This document shows positions 1 through 6,692 of a stretch of DNA of 7,716 bases, in pieces. Position numbers and translations under genes: made by a program. The stretch comes from Prevotellaceae bacterium. GTDB lineage: Bacteria > Bacteroidota > Bacteroidia > Bacteroidales > UBA932. A model generated the notes under the pieces. That model was not told where the DNA came from, searched no databases, and saw only the letters and a program-made list of their open reading frames with translations. The number at the start of each line of letters is the position of its first letter. Within the stretch, counting starts at the first letter, position 1. The stretch spans positions 1-7,716 of the forward strand of contig JAISDK010000032.1 of NCBI GenBank assembly GCA_031264875.1, read 5' to 3'.

Positions 1-588
1 GCCTTGGTCCCTCTTTTCGAAGGATTTCTGACTTACGGCGGCATATCCGTGCGCGAAATAGAAGCAATGGCTGTGGGAATGTACGAAACTCTGGACGAAG
101 ATATGATATGCCAGAGTCCTATGTTTATCAAATATCTGGTCGAATCCATGAGCAGTCACGGGATACCTGTTGTTACGCCTCCCGGAGTGTTGGGAGCGCA
201 TGTCAATGCAATGGATTTCTGTTCCCATATTCCTCAAGTACAATACCCTGCAGGAGCGCTGGCTGCCGCTTTCTATCTGGTTTCCGGCATACGCGGCATG
301 GAAAGGGGAACGGTTTCGAGCGTACGCGACGATGATGGAAATGAAATCCTTGCCGACGTGGAATTGCTGCGTCTGGCTGTCCCGCGAAGGGTATTCACTC
401 TTTCCCAAATTAAATATGTGGTTGACAGGATGACATGGCTGCATGAAAACCGACACATGATTGGCGGACTGAAATTTGTGTACGAACCGCCGGTACTGCG
501 ATTTTTCATGGGAGGACTTGAAGCGCTGGACGACTGGCCCGAAAGATTAATGGCAAAATTCAGGAAGGATTTCGGAAACAGTCTGTAA
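1..588 (+). CDS. Beta-eliminating lyase (tryptophanase / tyrosine phenol-lyase family), C-terminal part
   Basis: The frame is open from base 1, so the N-terminus, including the PLP-binding lysine, lies outside the window; 195 codons of a family of roughly 450-470 residues remain. Landmarks are EGFLTYGG near the left edge, the LRLAVPRRVFT block (bases 367-399) and the terminal KFVYEPPVLRFF block (472-507). These enzymes are cytosolic and use PLP to split tryptophan to indole, or tyrosine to phenol, with pyruvate and ammonia. By remembered alignment to Citrobacter tyrosine phenol-lyase, Arg381 (the R of MERG, 304-306), Arg404 (370-372) and Phe448 (502-504) are all present. E. coli tryptophanase has a hydrophobic residue and His at the first and last of these positions, so the pocket looks phenol-lyase-like. 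However, the usual GGHAVFLDA motif reads GVLGAHVNA (184-210), which suggests a divergent subfamily. Family membership is secure; substrate is not. Confidence 0.88.
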   Translation, partial: ALVPLFEGFLTYGGISVREIEAMAVGMYETLDEDMICQSPMFIKYLVESMSSHGIPVVTPPGVLGAHVNAMDFCSHIPQVQYPAGALAAAFYLVSGIRGMERGTVSSVRDDDGNEILADVELLRLAVPRRVFTLSQIKYVVDRMTWLHENRHMIGGLKFVYEPPVLRFFMGGLEALDDWPERLMAKFRKDFGNSL

Positions 589-609
589 AATCAAAAAAGA
601 TGAAAGCAG

Positions 610-662
610 AAACCCTGTCGGGTGAAATTAATTAATCCGTTTTAATTGCATCCACAGGGTTT
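610..662. terminator. Possible bidirectional terminator after the lyase gene
   Basis: A perfect 9-bp inverted repeat pairs AAACCCTGT (610-618) with ACAGGGTTT (654-662). A second arm pair, AATTAA near 625-630 and TTAATT at 642-647, lies inside it. The plus-strand copy runs into a short T tract (660-664) just downstream of the lyase stop; the minus-strand copy runs toward T-rich sequence. The large loop, and the overlap of the right arm with the permease remnant's last codons, make this only a moderate call. Confidence 0.4.
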
Positions 663-878
663 TTCATTGCCGCCCTGTAAGTCTGCATGCAGATTGTCGC
701 AAGTACGATTATGCACATAAACAGCCTTGAAATTACGGTTGTAACTGAAATCGTACAGGCATTGTATTGCCACTGCCAAAAACACGGTAAATGCGGCTGT
801 CAATCCCAATACTACCAATATACTCGTAGTTTTAAACTTGCGAAGTATATGCAAAAAATTTCTTATTATTATATTCAT
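632..878 (-). pseudogene. Remnant of a MacB-like ABC transporter permease with a large internal deletion
   Basis: Reading minus from 878, 51 codons (878-726) align without gaps to the start of the intact permease at 3890 (about 26 of 51 residues identical). They share the NFL motif, the first membrane helix and the YDFxYNRNFK motif that ends the helix. After one extra base (725), the next 30 codons (724-635) plus a TAA stop align without gaps to the last 30 residues of that permease (residues 747-776), sharing the Q-x-Y-x-A-A and NP...IK pattern. About 695 internal codons, comprising both periplasmic domains and nearly all FtsX helices, are missing. The junction also shifts frame, so translation from 878 would instead end at 642 as a 78-residue membrane-anchored peptide with an unrelated tail. 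It cannot be a functional permease. An alternative is a short translated relic, for which I see no support. Confidence 0.85.
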
Positions 879-953
879 ATTAAAACGATTAAAGATTAAT
901 ATTTTGACGAACTGTATATAGCGAAAAACTATCCCCCTCTGATTTAGTGTATG

Positions 954-1040
954 CGGAAAGAAAGGGATTCGAACCCTTGGTACCCTCACGAGTACAACGG
1001 TTTTCGAGACCGTCCCGTTCGACCACTCCGGCATCTTTCC
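954..1040 (-). tRNA. tRNA-Ser (anticodon CGA)
   Basis: The minus strand folds as a class II tRNA of 87 nt. The acceptor stem pairs GGAAAGA (1040-1034) with TCTTTCC (961-955), with a G discriminator at 954. The anticodon stem ACGGT/ACCGT encloses loop CTCGAAA (1008-1002), placing anticodon CGA at 1006-1004, which reads serine codon UCG. The long variable arm GTACTC/GGGTAC is typical of serine tRNAs, and the T arm is AAGGG-TTCGAAT-CCCTT. The 3' CCA is not encoded (CAT follows the discriminator). Apparent open frames across this stretch are tRNA shadows. Confidence 0.96.
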
Positions 1041-1082
1041 ATTTATAAGGTCCTTTTACATCATTTTCTCTTTTCGAGGGCG

Positions 1083-1111
1083 CAAATATACATGATTTTT
1101 TTTAATCACAA
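1083..1111 (-). promoter_or_regulatory. Bacteroidota-type promoter for tRNA-Ser
   Basis: On the minus strand the -7 box TATATTTG (1090-1083) matches TAnnTTTG exactly, with TTG at 1111-1109 about 18 bases upstream as a plausible -33 element. It lies about 43 bases before the first tRNA base and downstream of the cupin stop, so the tRNA probably has its own promoter. The extended box TATATTTGCGCCC is identical to that of the phosphoesterase promoter at 2806. Confidence 0.6.
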
Positions 1112-1138
1112 TCATAATAATGAAAAAACGAGTGTACA

Positions 1139-1648
1139 TCAGCCTTTTGTTCCATGCTTGCAAGTTTCCCATTTATCATGAATATTTTCCTCTCCGTCAA
1201 AATAGTTTACCTGCGAATCCCTGTTGAAAATTTCATCCATTGGCATGAAATTTACCTTGTTAGAATCAGGATATTCGCATACGTCGAATCCAGTGAAAGT
1301 CCTTATATCCAGATAAACGCAAGGTTCTTCCGTGTGGTTGTAGAGCTGATGCGCGCCGGTCTCGCCCGTTTCGAAGAATATCAGATCACCGCTGTTGACC
1401 GTCTCCAGTCCGGCGGGCGTCCTCAAGGTGGCGGAACCGGAGGTTATCATAAACAATTCTTCCGCATACCGGTGAAAATGATAGGGACAGCAATATTGAT
1501 CGGGATTCAGTTGTCGCAGGTCAAAAATCAGTTGCCGGGGCTTTATCCCTTTTTCCTCGCGGGAAATATCGGAAAACAGCCTGAACCCGTCTATCCTGTC
1601 CGGGTCTTCCCTGAATACCCGTTCGTTTGACTTTAAAATAGTTGCCAT
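1139..1648 (-). CDS. Single-domain cupin protein
   Basis: This 169-residue protein has one cupin domain. Motif 1 is visible as HFH (His57, His59) followed by Glu63/Glu64 and Gly71. Motif 2 runs from Gly87 through His100 to Asn104. His57, His59, Glu63 or Glu64 and His100 are the expected metal ligands, so a metal-binding beta-barrel is likely. No signal peptide or second domain is seen, so it is probably cytosolic. Cupins of this size include small-molecule isomerases, dioxygenases and uncharacterised conserved proteins; substrate cannot be inferred. The ATG at 1648 is 43 bases downstream of the threonine aldolase stop on the same strand, and I see no strong promoter or terminator between them, so the two are probably cotranscribed. 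The leader is AT-rich without a clear Shine-Dalgarno. Confidence 0.85.
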   Translation of the reverse strand: MATILKSNERVFREDPDRIDGFRLFSDISREEKGIKPRQLIFDLRQLNPDQYCCPYHFHRYAEELFMITSGSATLRTPAGLETVNSGDLIFFETGETGAHQLYNHTEEPCVYLDIRTFTGFDVCEYPDSNKVNFMPMDEIFNRDSQVNYFDGEENIHDKWETCKHGTKG

Positions 1649-1691
1649 AATATTTATTGTATTAATAATTTTTGTCGTACCCTTATGTCAA

Positions 1692-2720
1692 TTATAAGTT
1701 ATTGGCTCCGTATTTCAAATCTTTCAAAAACGTTTCAACATCCTTTTCGCTTGTATCCCACGAAGTAACAAGACGTATTTCGTTGCCCGAATCGTCCCAG
1801 AGATAGAAAAAATGATTTTCAAGCAAGCGCTTGATAAGAGGTTTCGGCATCTTCAGCAGGAGGATATTGGCTTCGGTTTCCTGAGTAAACTCGAAATTGC
1901 CGACAGATAAAATTCCTTCGCGCAGCAATTGAGCCATTTTGTTTGCATGTCGCGCATTTTCAGCCCATAAATCATTTTCCATGTAAGCCAGGAACTGACA
2001 GGAAACATACCGCATTTTTGAAAACAGCTGAGCCGACTGTTTCCGTATATATTTCAGGTTGGCCGACAGTTCGTGACGGAAAGATATGACCGATTCGCCC
2101 ATCATCATTCCGTTTTTTGTTCCCCCGAAACTCAGTATATCCACCCCGCAATCTACGGTCATTTCTTTCAGGGTTTTGCCTGACGAGACAGCCGCATTCG
2201 CGATTCTGGCTCCGTCCATGTGCAGGTACATATTGTGACGGTGTAAAAAATCGGCAAGAACGGCAGTTTCTTCGGCAGTATAAACCGTCCCCAGTTCGGT
2301 ACATTGCGATACGTAAGCCACTTTTGGCTGAGAATGGTGTTCAACGCCCAGATAGTGCATAAATGGCTTCAGCAATTCGGGAGACAGTTTTCCGTCGGCC
2401 GTATTAATGGTTTTGATTGATGCACCGGTCATAAATTCGGGCGATCCACATTCATCGACCGCAATATGTGCGGTTTGTGGAGCAAGAACAGCATGAAAGG
2501 ATTGTGTCGTAGCCTGTAATGCTATCACATTAGCTCCCGTCCCGTTAAAGACAATCACAGGTTCAGCCGTTTCTCCGAAAATGTCTTTTATCCTTTCCGA
2601 AAACTGTTTGCTCAATAAATCGCCGCCGTATGCAATTGCGTGATCTGCGTTTGCTTTCTCGATGGCTTTCATGATATCGGGATGCACGCCCGAATTATTA
2701 TCGCTTCCAAAACTTCTCAT
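1692..2720 (-). CDS. ltaE: Low-specificity threonine aldolase (PLP-dependent)
   Basis: The 342-residue length matches threonine aldolases, fold-type I PLP enzymes that cleave L-threonine or L-allo-threonine to glycine and acetaldehyde in the cytosol. The N-terminal SDNNSGVHP...YGGD block (residues 6-34) is the family signature. Further landmarks are NGTGAN (59-64), AHIAVDECGSPE with the cofactor-stacking/catalytic His85, HMDGARIANA with PLP-contacting Asp169 and Arg172, and SFGGTKNGMM with the Schiff-base Lys202. Arg316 in IRLVTSWDT is the likely substrate-carboxylate arginine. All expected catalytic residues are present and there is no sign of decay. It belongs to the same broad beta-eliminating-lyase superfamily as the gene at 1-588, but is clearly distinct in length and motifs. 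It probably heads an operon with the cupin gene, driven by the promoter at 2769-2776. L- versus allo-threonine preference cannot be told. Confidence 0.93.
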   Translation of the reverse strand: MRSFGSDNNSGVHPDIMKAIEKANADHAIAYGGDLLSKQFSERIKDIFGETAEPVIVFNGTGANVIALQATTQSFHAVLAPQTAHIAVDECGSPEFMTGASIKTINTADGKLSPELLKPFMHYLGVEHHSQPKVAYVSQCTELGTVYTAEETAVLADFLHRHNMYLHMDGARIANAAVSSGKTLKEMTVDCGVDILSFGGTKNGMMMGESVISFRHELSANLKYIRKQSAQLFSKMRYVSCQFLAYMENDLWAENARHANKMAQLLREGILSVGNFEFTQETEANILLLKMPKPLIKRLLENHFFYLWDDSGNEIRLVTSWDTSEKDVETFLKDLKYGANNL

Positions 2721-2768
2721 ACTGTTGAATATTTAAATTAAATATAAACATATAAACATTTTTCGTCG

Positions 2769-2776
2769 CAAAGATA
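2769..2776 (-). promoter_or_regulatory. -7 box of the aldolase-cupin operon promoter
   Basis: The minus strand reads TATCTTTG, an exact match to TAnnTTTG, 48 bases before the aldolase ATG at 2720. A convincing -33 TTTG is absent at the expected distance; only a weak TTTC is there. It lies inside the left arm of an imperfect inverted repeat shared with the divergent promoter. Confidence 0.55.
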
Positions 2777-2805
2777 GTAACAAAATCCATACAGGAAATT
2801 ATTAC

Positions 2806-2813
2806 TATATTTG
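2806..2813 (+). promoter_or_regulatory. -7 box of the metallophosphoesterase promoter
   Basis: TATATTTG matches TAnnTTTG and is followed by CGCCC, as in the tRNA promoter. It lies 33 bases before the ATG at 2847, leaving a short, very AT-rich untranslated leader. No clear -33 TTTG is seen. It is in the right arm of the inverted repeat spanning 2767-2815. Confidence 0.55.
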
Positions 2814-2846
2814 CGCCCGATAATTAATAATAAATAATTAACAATT

Positions 2847-3839
2847 ATGAAAAGAATATTGATTTTAGTTTGTATAGCGTTTATTGGAACAGTATCGATA
2901 AACGCTCAGAATATGTTGAAATTTAATGCAGATAAAAAGTTTAAAATAGTCCAGTTTACAGATGTGCATTATGTTTCGGGCGAGAAACTTTGCGATGTGG
3001 CTTTGGAAAACATGAAAGCCATTTTAGATGCGGAAAATCCTGACTTTGTCATGTTCTCCGGCGATGTAATTTTTGGAAAGCCCGCTGACAAGAGTATGCG
3101 TGAGGCGATTAGCGCAGTGTCAGAACGCAAGATACCTTTTGCTGTCACATTCGGGAATCATGACGACGAATGGGATATGACGCGCAAACAGTTGTATGAC
3201 CTGATAAAGGAAATACCCGGTAACCTGACTTCCACGACCGAAGGCTTGACAGGTGTGACAAATTTCATCCTCCCGGTTTTGTCGTCGGAATCGGGGAAGA
3301 CGACATTTCTTTTATATACCTTTGATTCAAATGCCTATTCACGACTGCAAGGCGTCGAAGGTTATGATTATATCCATTTTGACCAGGTCGCGTGGTACAG
3401 GGAAAAAAGCCGGGAGTTCACCAGCAAAAATGGCGGAACGCCGATTCCTTCCCTGGCATTCTTCCATATACCCTTACCCGAATACAACCAGGCAGCATCG
3501 GATGAAAAAGCCTCTCTGATAGGAACCCGCAAGGAAAAAGCCTGCGCTCCCGAATTGAATACAGGGATGTTTGCTGCAATAAGAGAAATGGGAGATATCA
3601 TGGCGACATTCGTGGGGCACGACCATGACGATGACTATGCCGTGTACTGGCATGGTGTAATGCTTGCATACGGCAGGTTTACAGGAGGCGATAATGTGTA
3701 TAACAACATTAAACCGAATGGCGCACGAATTATTGAACTGACGGAGGGCGAACGAAGTTTCCGAACATGGATTCGTTTGCATGATGGAAATGTGATTCAT
3801 GATATAAAATACCCGGATTCCTTTCTGAAAAAATATTGA
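2847..3839 (+). CDS. Exported calcineurin-like metallophosphoesterase
   Basis: This 330-residue protein has an N-terminal signal peptide: a Lys-Arg start, a hydrophobic stretch over residues 4-17, and probable cleavage near SINA-Q at residues 20-21. It therefore likely acts in the periplasm or beyond. The full metallophosphoesterase motif set follows in order: TDVHY with Asp39 and His41, SGDV with Asp73, GNHD (103-106), FFHIP with His207, and GHDH with His258 and His260. These residues build a two-metal centre that hydrolyses phosphomonoesters or phosphodiesters. The sequence resembles the Dcr2/purple-acid-phosphatase-like branch, but the natural substrate cannot be told. The gene has its own divergent promoter. 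The next gene, a permease, starts 50 bases after its stop, so read-through is possible. It looks intact. Confidence 0.92.
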   Translation: MKRILILVCIAFIGTVSINAQNMLKFNADKKFKIVQFTDVHYVSGEKLCDVALENMKAILDAENPDFVMFSGDVIFGKPADKSMREAISAVSERKIPFAVTFGNHDDEWDMTRKQLYDLIKEIPGNLTSTTEGLTGVTNFILPVLSSESGKTTFLLYTFDSNAYSRLQGVEGYDYIHFDQVAWYREKSREFTSKNGGTPIPSLAFFHIPLPEYNQAASDEKASLIGTRKEKACAPELNTGMFAAIREMGDIMATFVGHDHDDDYAVYWHGVMLAYGRFTGGDNVYNNIKPNGARIIELTEGERSFRTWIRLHDGNVIHDIKYPDSFLKKY

Positions 3840-3889
3840 AAACACCATGACCGTTATTTTGACAAAAATAATGTTTAGTAATTAATATT

Positions 3890-6220
3890 ATGAAGTTGAT
3901 AATTAAAAATTTTCTGATTCTCTTAAAGCGATTTACAAGCTCAAGTCTTTTGAATATTACAGGTTTGGCGGTTGCATTTGCGGTATTTTATGTGATTATA
4001 GTTCAAACATATTATGATTTCGGGTATAACCGGAATTTCAAGAAGAATATTTATCTATATACAACATGCAGTCTTTCTTCCACGAATCGGAACTTGCAGA
4101 CAAGTCCTCAGTCACTGAACGAGTTTGCCGGCAAATATCCGGAAATAATAAATCACTGCAATATACAGATGATGTGGGATGACTATGATGTTCGAGATTC
4201 CGCGGATGAAGTTATAAGGACTGTTACCAACATACCCATAACCCTTTCCAGCGAAAATGAAGACAGCAGGAATTTTTTTAATGTATTTGAACCCGAAATA
4301 ATTGCAGGCGACCCTTCAACAGTATTCACTCCCGGAAGAGCAATGTTATCGGAGAGTATTGCAAAAAAACTTTTCGGGAATACAAATCCAACAGGTAAAG
4401 TCTTTTTCAAAAAAAAATCGAATGATCCGATCACTGTAGTTGCCGTATGCAGAGACTTTCCCGAAAATTGCAGCATGGAAAACGGTATTTATCTGTTACG
4501 GTATATCAATTCCGCCGAAGATATCGGAAGTACGGGCTATGTGGAACTTGTTCCGGGAAGCAGGGAAAAAATATTGAAGAAAAACGCGGAACTGCGTCGG
4601 AATGACGGCTCCGACAGTTGGCAAACCGAACTTACTGCCTTGACTGACATACACCTGAAGTTTCCGGAAAAAGGAAAAGGAAACATCAATCTGACAATAT
4701 CCCTCTTAACCATAGGTATATTGTTGATTATTATTGCATATATCAATTTTGTGAATTTTTCGGTAGCAATGGCGCCCGTCAGATTAAAGAGTTTCAATAT
4801 CAGGAGAGTATTGGGTGAAAGTTTTTCCCTTTTAAGATTTTCCATTATTCTGGATGCAGTTTTTCTTTCATTTATTGCCTTCTTGATATCCATACTGTTC
4901 ATTTCGTATATTGCCGGAAGTGTAATCAAAGAGTTTTTGTCGGCAGATTTATCGCTGACAGGAAATATCGGATTGCTTTCACTGATTGGCGCTTCATCTT
5001 TGCTTATGGGTTTTGTTGCAGGCATATATCCCGCTTTTTACTCCACATCCTTTAAACCTGCGATAGCGCTCAATGGCTCTTTTTCTACTTCGCGCAGCAG
5101 TAAAAATTTGAGGAATATATTAATTGCATTACAATATGTTACGGTAATTTTTCTGTTTATTACAGCCGGATTTATCAAACTCCAGCAAAACTTCATGCAG
5201 AATAAATCGCTGGGACTGAGAACAGAAAATGTCGTTTGTCTTCGTTATGGGCATAATATTAAAAACGAGCTGCTTAAAAATCCGGATATTGTGGATATTG
5301 CACGGGCAAATACTATTCAGGGAATGGCTATCCCTTTTGCACGGAATTGGGAAGGAACATATAACGGCATGCAAGCCAGTGTGCGGCTAATTACCGTAAG
5401 TCCCAATTATCTTCGTTTTTTTGGTATTCATATAATTGAAGGCAACGATTTTTCGGAAGAAGATGACTATGGAAACATAAAAATGATAGTCAACAGGACT
5501 TTTGCCGAACAATACGGGTTTAATCATAATATAACAGGTACATCTTTTCCACTTGATTCCGATAAAACAGCTGATATTATCGGAATAGCGGAAGATACCC
5601 ATTTTGAGTCATTGCTGGAACCGATCAAACCCATGGCTTTCATTACTGATGAAAATTTTTCGGGCGGACTGATTGATGCTACACTTATCAAACTTAGCGG
5701 GCAAAATACGGCTAAAACAATTGATTATATTCGTGAGGAATGGAGAAAATACGAATCTTATGATATTGAAGTACCCTTTATTGGCGCCATGATTAAAGAG
5801 TATAATTATAATCAGTACTATAAACCGGTAGACAATCTCTCCAAACTGATTTCAATTAGTGGTCTAATCACTGTAATTGTAACAATCATGGGCGTTTACG
5901 GCTTGATCTTATTTAATGCAAAGTTGAAACGGAAAACCATTGCCCTGCACAAGATAAACGGGGCTTCGGCGGGGGAAGTAATTCTGATGCTGAACCGCGG
6001 TTTTATAATCCAGTTTGTGGCGGCTTATGCTATCGCTGCTCCGCTGGCATATATTGTTGTGAAACGCTGGCTTGAGAACTTCGCATACAAAACGCCGGTA
6101 TATTTGTGGGTTTTCATCGCAGGCGGCTTGCTTGTGTTCGTAATTACGGCACTGACCGTCAGTTACCAGAGCTATAAGGCGGCTACGGCAAACCCGATAG
6201 AAGGAATAAAGGAAAGCTAA
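3890..6220 (+). CDS. MacB/FtsX-type ABC transporter permease, two-domain, full length
   Basis: This 776-residue inner-membrane protein has the duplicated MacB_PCD-FtsX layout common in Bacteroidota. Residues 20-42 form the first helix. A periplasmic domain runs to about 265, and FtsX helices lie near 268-292, 318-345 and 362-384. A second half starts with a helix at about 410-428, followed by another periplasmic domain to about 650 and helices near 655-676, 705-725 and 738-758. The cytosolic ATPase-coupling loops are visible as IRRVLGES (304-311) and LHKINGASAGE (686-696). In the family such permeases pair with a separate ATPase in mechanotransmission or export of peptides, lipids or drugs; no ATPase or fusion protein is encoded here. 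The 50-base upstream gap holds TTATTTT/AAAATAA hairpin arms (3854-3871) and a weak TAATGTTT box. Its termini align to the remnant at 632-878 and to the partial permease at 6986. Substrate is unknown. Confidence 0.92.
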   Translation: MKLIIKNFLILLKRFTSSSLLNITGLAVAFAVFYVIIVQTYYDFGYNRNFKKNIYLYTTCSLSSTNRNLQTSPQSLNEFAGKYPEIINHCNIQMMWDDYDVRDSADEVIRTVTNIPITLSSENEDSRNFFNVFEPEIIAGDPSTVFTPGRAMLSESIAKKLFGNTNPTGKVFFKKKSNDPITVVAVCRDFPENCSMENGIYLLRYINSAEDIGSTGYVELVPGSREKILKKNAELRRNDGSDSWQTELTALTDIHLKFPEKGKGNINLTISLLTIGILLIIIAYINFVNFSVAMAPVRLKSFNIRRVLGESFSLLRFSIILDAVFLSFIAFLISILFISYIAGSVIKEFLSADLSLTGNIGLLSLIGASSLLMGFVAGIYPAFYSTSFKPAIALNGSFSTSRSSKNLRNILIALQYVTVIFLFITAGFIKLQQNFMQNKSLGLRTENVVCLRYGHNIKNELLKNPDIVDIARANTIQGMAIPFARNWEGTYNGMQASVRLITVSPNYLRFFGIHIIEGNDFSEEDDYGNIKMIVNRTFAEQYGFNHNITGTSFPLDSDKTADIIGIAEDTHFESLLEPIKPMAFITDENFSGGLIDATLIKLSGQNTAKTIDYIREEWRKYESYDIEVPFIGAMIKEYNYNQYYKPVDNLSKLISISGLITVIVTIMGVYGLILFNAKLKRKTIALHKINGASAGEVILMLNRGFIIQFVAAYAIAAPLAYIVVKRWLENFAYKTPVYLWVFIAGGLLVFVITALTVSYQSYKAATANPIEGIKES

Positions 6221-6520
6221 GGAATTGAACAGTTTTTTACATCAAACTCGCAAAAAATTCTGACGGAGCTTGGACGGTGTACCCCGAGCTGCGCTCCGCT
6301 TGCACGGGGTTATCAATTTTAAACTCCTTACGGAGTTTGAGAACGATAAGTGTCTCCTTTGTAAACATCTTCCAAATATGTCTGATTTTGTATTGCGGAT
6401 TGGCGTCGTATCGCGAACGTTTTTGCCATAAGGGAAAATTTTCCAAGCAAATAATAGTCCCGACAAACTCTAAATCCGGCAAAAATCTTAGTATCCATCC
6501 CCCCCAAAAAATCACATTAT
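6221..6520. other. Gene-free structured spacer after the permease
   Basis: No credible gene is seen. The best minus-strand open frame here (96 codons) crosses strongly palindromic DNA and resembles no family I know. The left 120 bases are dense in inverted repeats (separate entries). A perfect 12-bp palindrome GGAAAATTTTCC lies at 6433-6444. The rest is featureless, ending in a C7A6 run near 6500-6511. It could be decayed sequence or a dispersed intergenic repeat. Confidence 0.5.
6243..6339. repeat. Cluster of nested inverted repeats / REP-like hairpins
   Basis: A hairpin ACCCCGAGC...GCACGGGGT (6281-6310) is followed by a perfect 7-bp hairpin AAACTCC-TTAC-GGAGTTT (6321-6338). A wider pair, CAAACTC (6243-6249) and GAGTTTG (6333-6339), brackets the region, and CGGAGC (6264-6269) can pair with GCTCCG (6293-6298). 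It is more GC-rich than its surroundings. It may terminate permease transcription (TTATCAATTTT follows the first hairpin), or be a copy of a dispersed element. Confidence 0.55.
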
Positions 6521-6524
6521 AAAT

Positions 6525-6552
6525 CACTTATATACATTATTATATATAAGTG
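6525..6552. repeat. AT-rich 10-bp inverted repeat
   Basis: CACTTATATA (6525-6534) and TATATAAGTG (6543-6552) are perfect reverse complements around an 8-base loop. It sits about 40-60 bases upstream of the candidate glycosyltransferase promoter. An A-rich run follows on the plus strand and no T tract, so a plus-strand terminator is unlikely. A regulator site or cruciform is possible; function unknown. Confidence 0.5.
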
Positions 6553-6587
6553 TAGCGAAAAAAATTACTTTGTAAATAAAAAAAAAC

Positions 6588-6620
6588 TTTGTTGCTCAAA
6601 TGAATTTTTTATTAACTTCG
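6588..6620 (+). promoter_or_regulatory. Candidate promoter for the truncated glycosyltransferase gene
   Basis: TTTG at 6588-6591 and TAACTTCG at 6613-6620 (one mismatch to TAnnTTTG) are separated by 21 bases, close to the Bacteroidota spacing. The box is followed by CCC as in the other two promoters here. The predicted leader is about 65 bases and contains a 20-bp direct repeat. It may also serve the downstream permease. Confidence 0.45.
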
Positions 6621-6625
6621 CCCTC

Positions 6626-6662
6626 TGAAAAAAGTTTAAATTCCTTGAAAAGAGTTTAAATT
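6626..6662 (+). repeat. Two direct repeats with 20-bp period in the leader
   Basis: TGAAAAAAGTTTAAATT (6626-6642) and TGAAAAGAGTTTAAATT (6646-6662) match at 16 of 17 positions and start 20 bp apart, about two helical turns. They lie between the candidate promoter and the start codon at 6693, where a protein could bind as a tandem dimer. Each half also contains the palindrome TTTAAA. Chance in AT-rich DNA remains possible. Confidence 0.55.
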
Positions 6663-6692
6663 TATTATATGGAACATAAAATGTAATGAATT

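Larger units (their letters stand above)
2767..2815. repeat. Imperfect inverted repeat spanning the divergent promoters
   Basis: CGCAAAGATAGTAA (2767-2780) and TTACTATATTTGCG (2802-2815) are reverse complements at 13 of 14 positions, separated by 21 bp. Each arm contains the -7 box of one divergent promoter. The symmetry extends beyond the conserved promoter bases (TTAC and CG flanks), so it could be an operator or simply two like promoters back to back. Confidence 0.6.

Noticed and set aside
642..1034. A single 130-codon minus-strand protein
   Set aside because: Its first part is the tRNA-Ser read as protein, and its last residues are the permease C-terminus read in the wrong frame. Only 878 to about 726 is real coding homology in this frame.
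954..1040. tRNA-Ser as an integration attachment site for an island containing the permease remnant
   Set aside because: No second copy of the tRNA 3' end and no integrase gene is seen in the window.
1154..1630. A 158-codon plus-strand gene
   Set aside because: It lies antisense to the cupin gene, which has clear metal-binding motifs; this frame has none.
4537..5025. A 162-codon minus-strand gene
   Set aside because: It is antisense to the permease, whose membrane helices and FtsX loops are clearly encoded on the plus strand.
6237..6527. A 96-codon minus-strand gene between the permease and the glycosyltransferase
   Set aside because: The frame crosses hairpin-rich DNA, matches no family I recognise, and an overlapping alternative frame is equally open there, as expected for noncoding sequence.
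6221..6692. CRISPR array or insertion-sequence ends in the long spacer
   Set aside because: Repeats are few, short and not regularly spaced with unique spacers. No transposase or matching terminal inverted repeats with target duplication could be identified.
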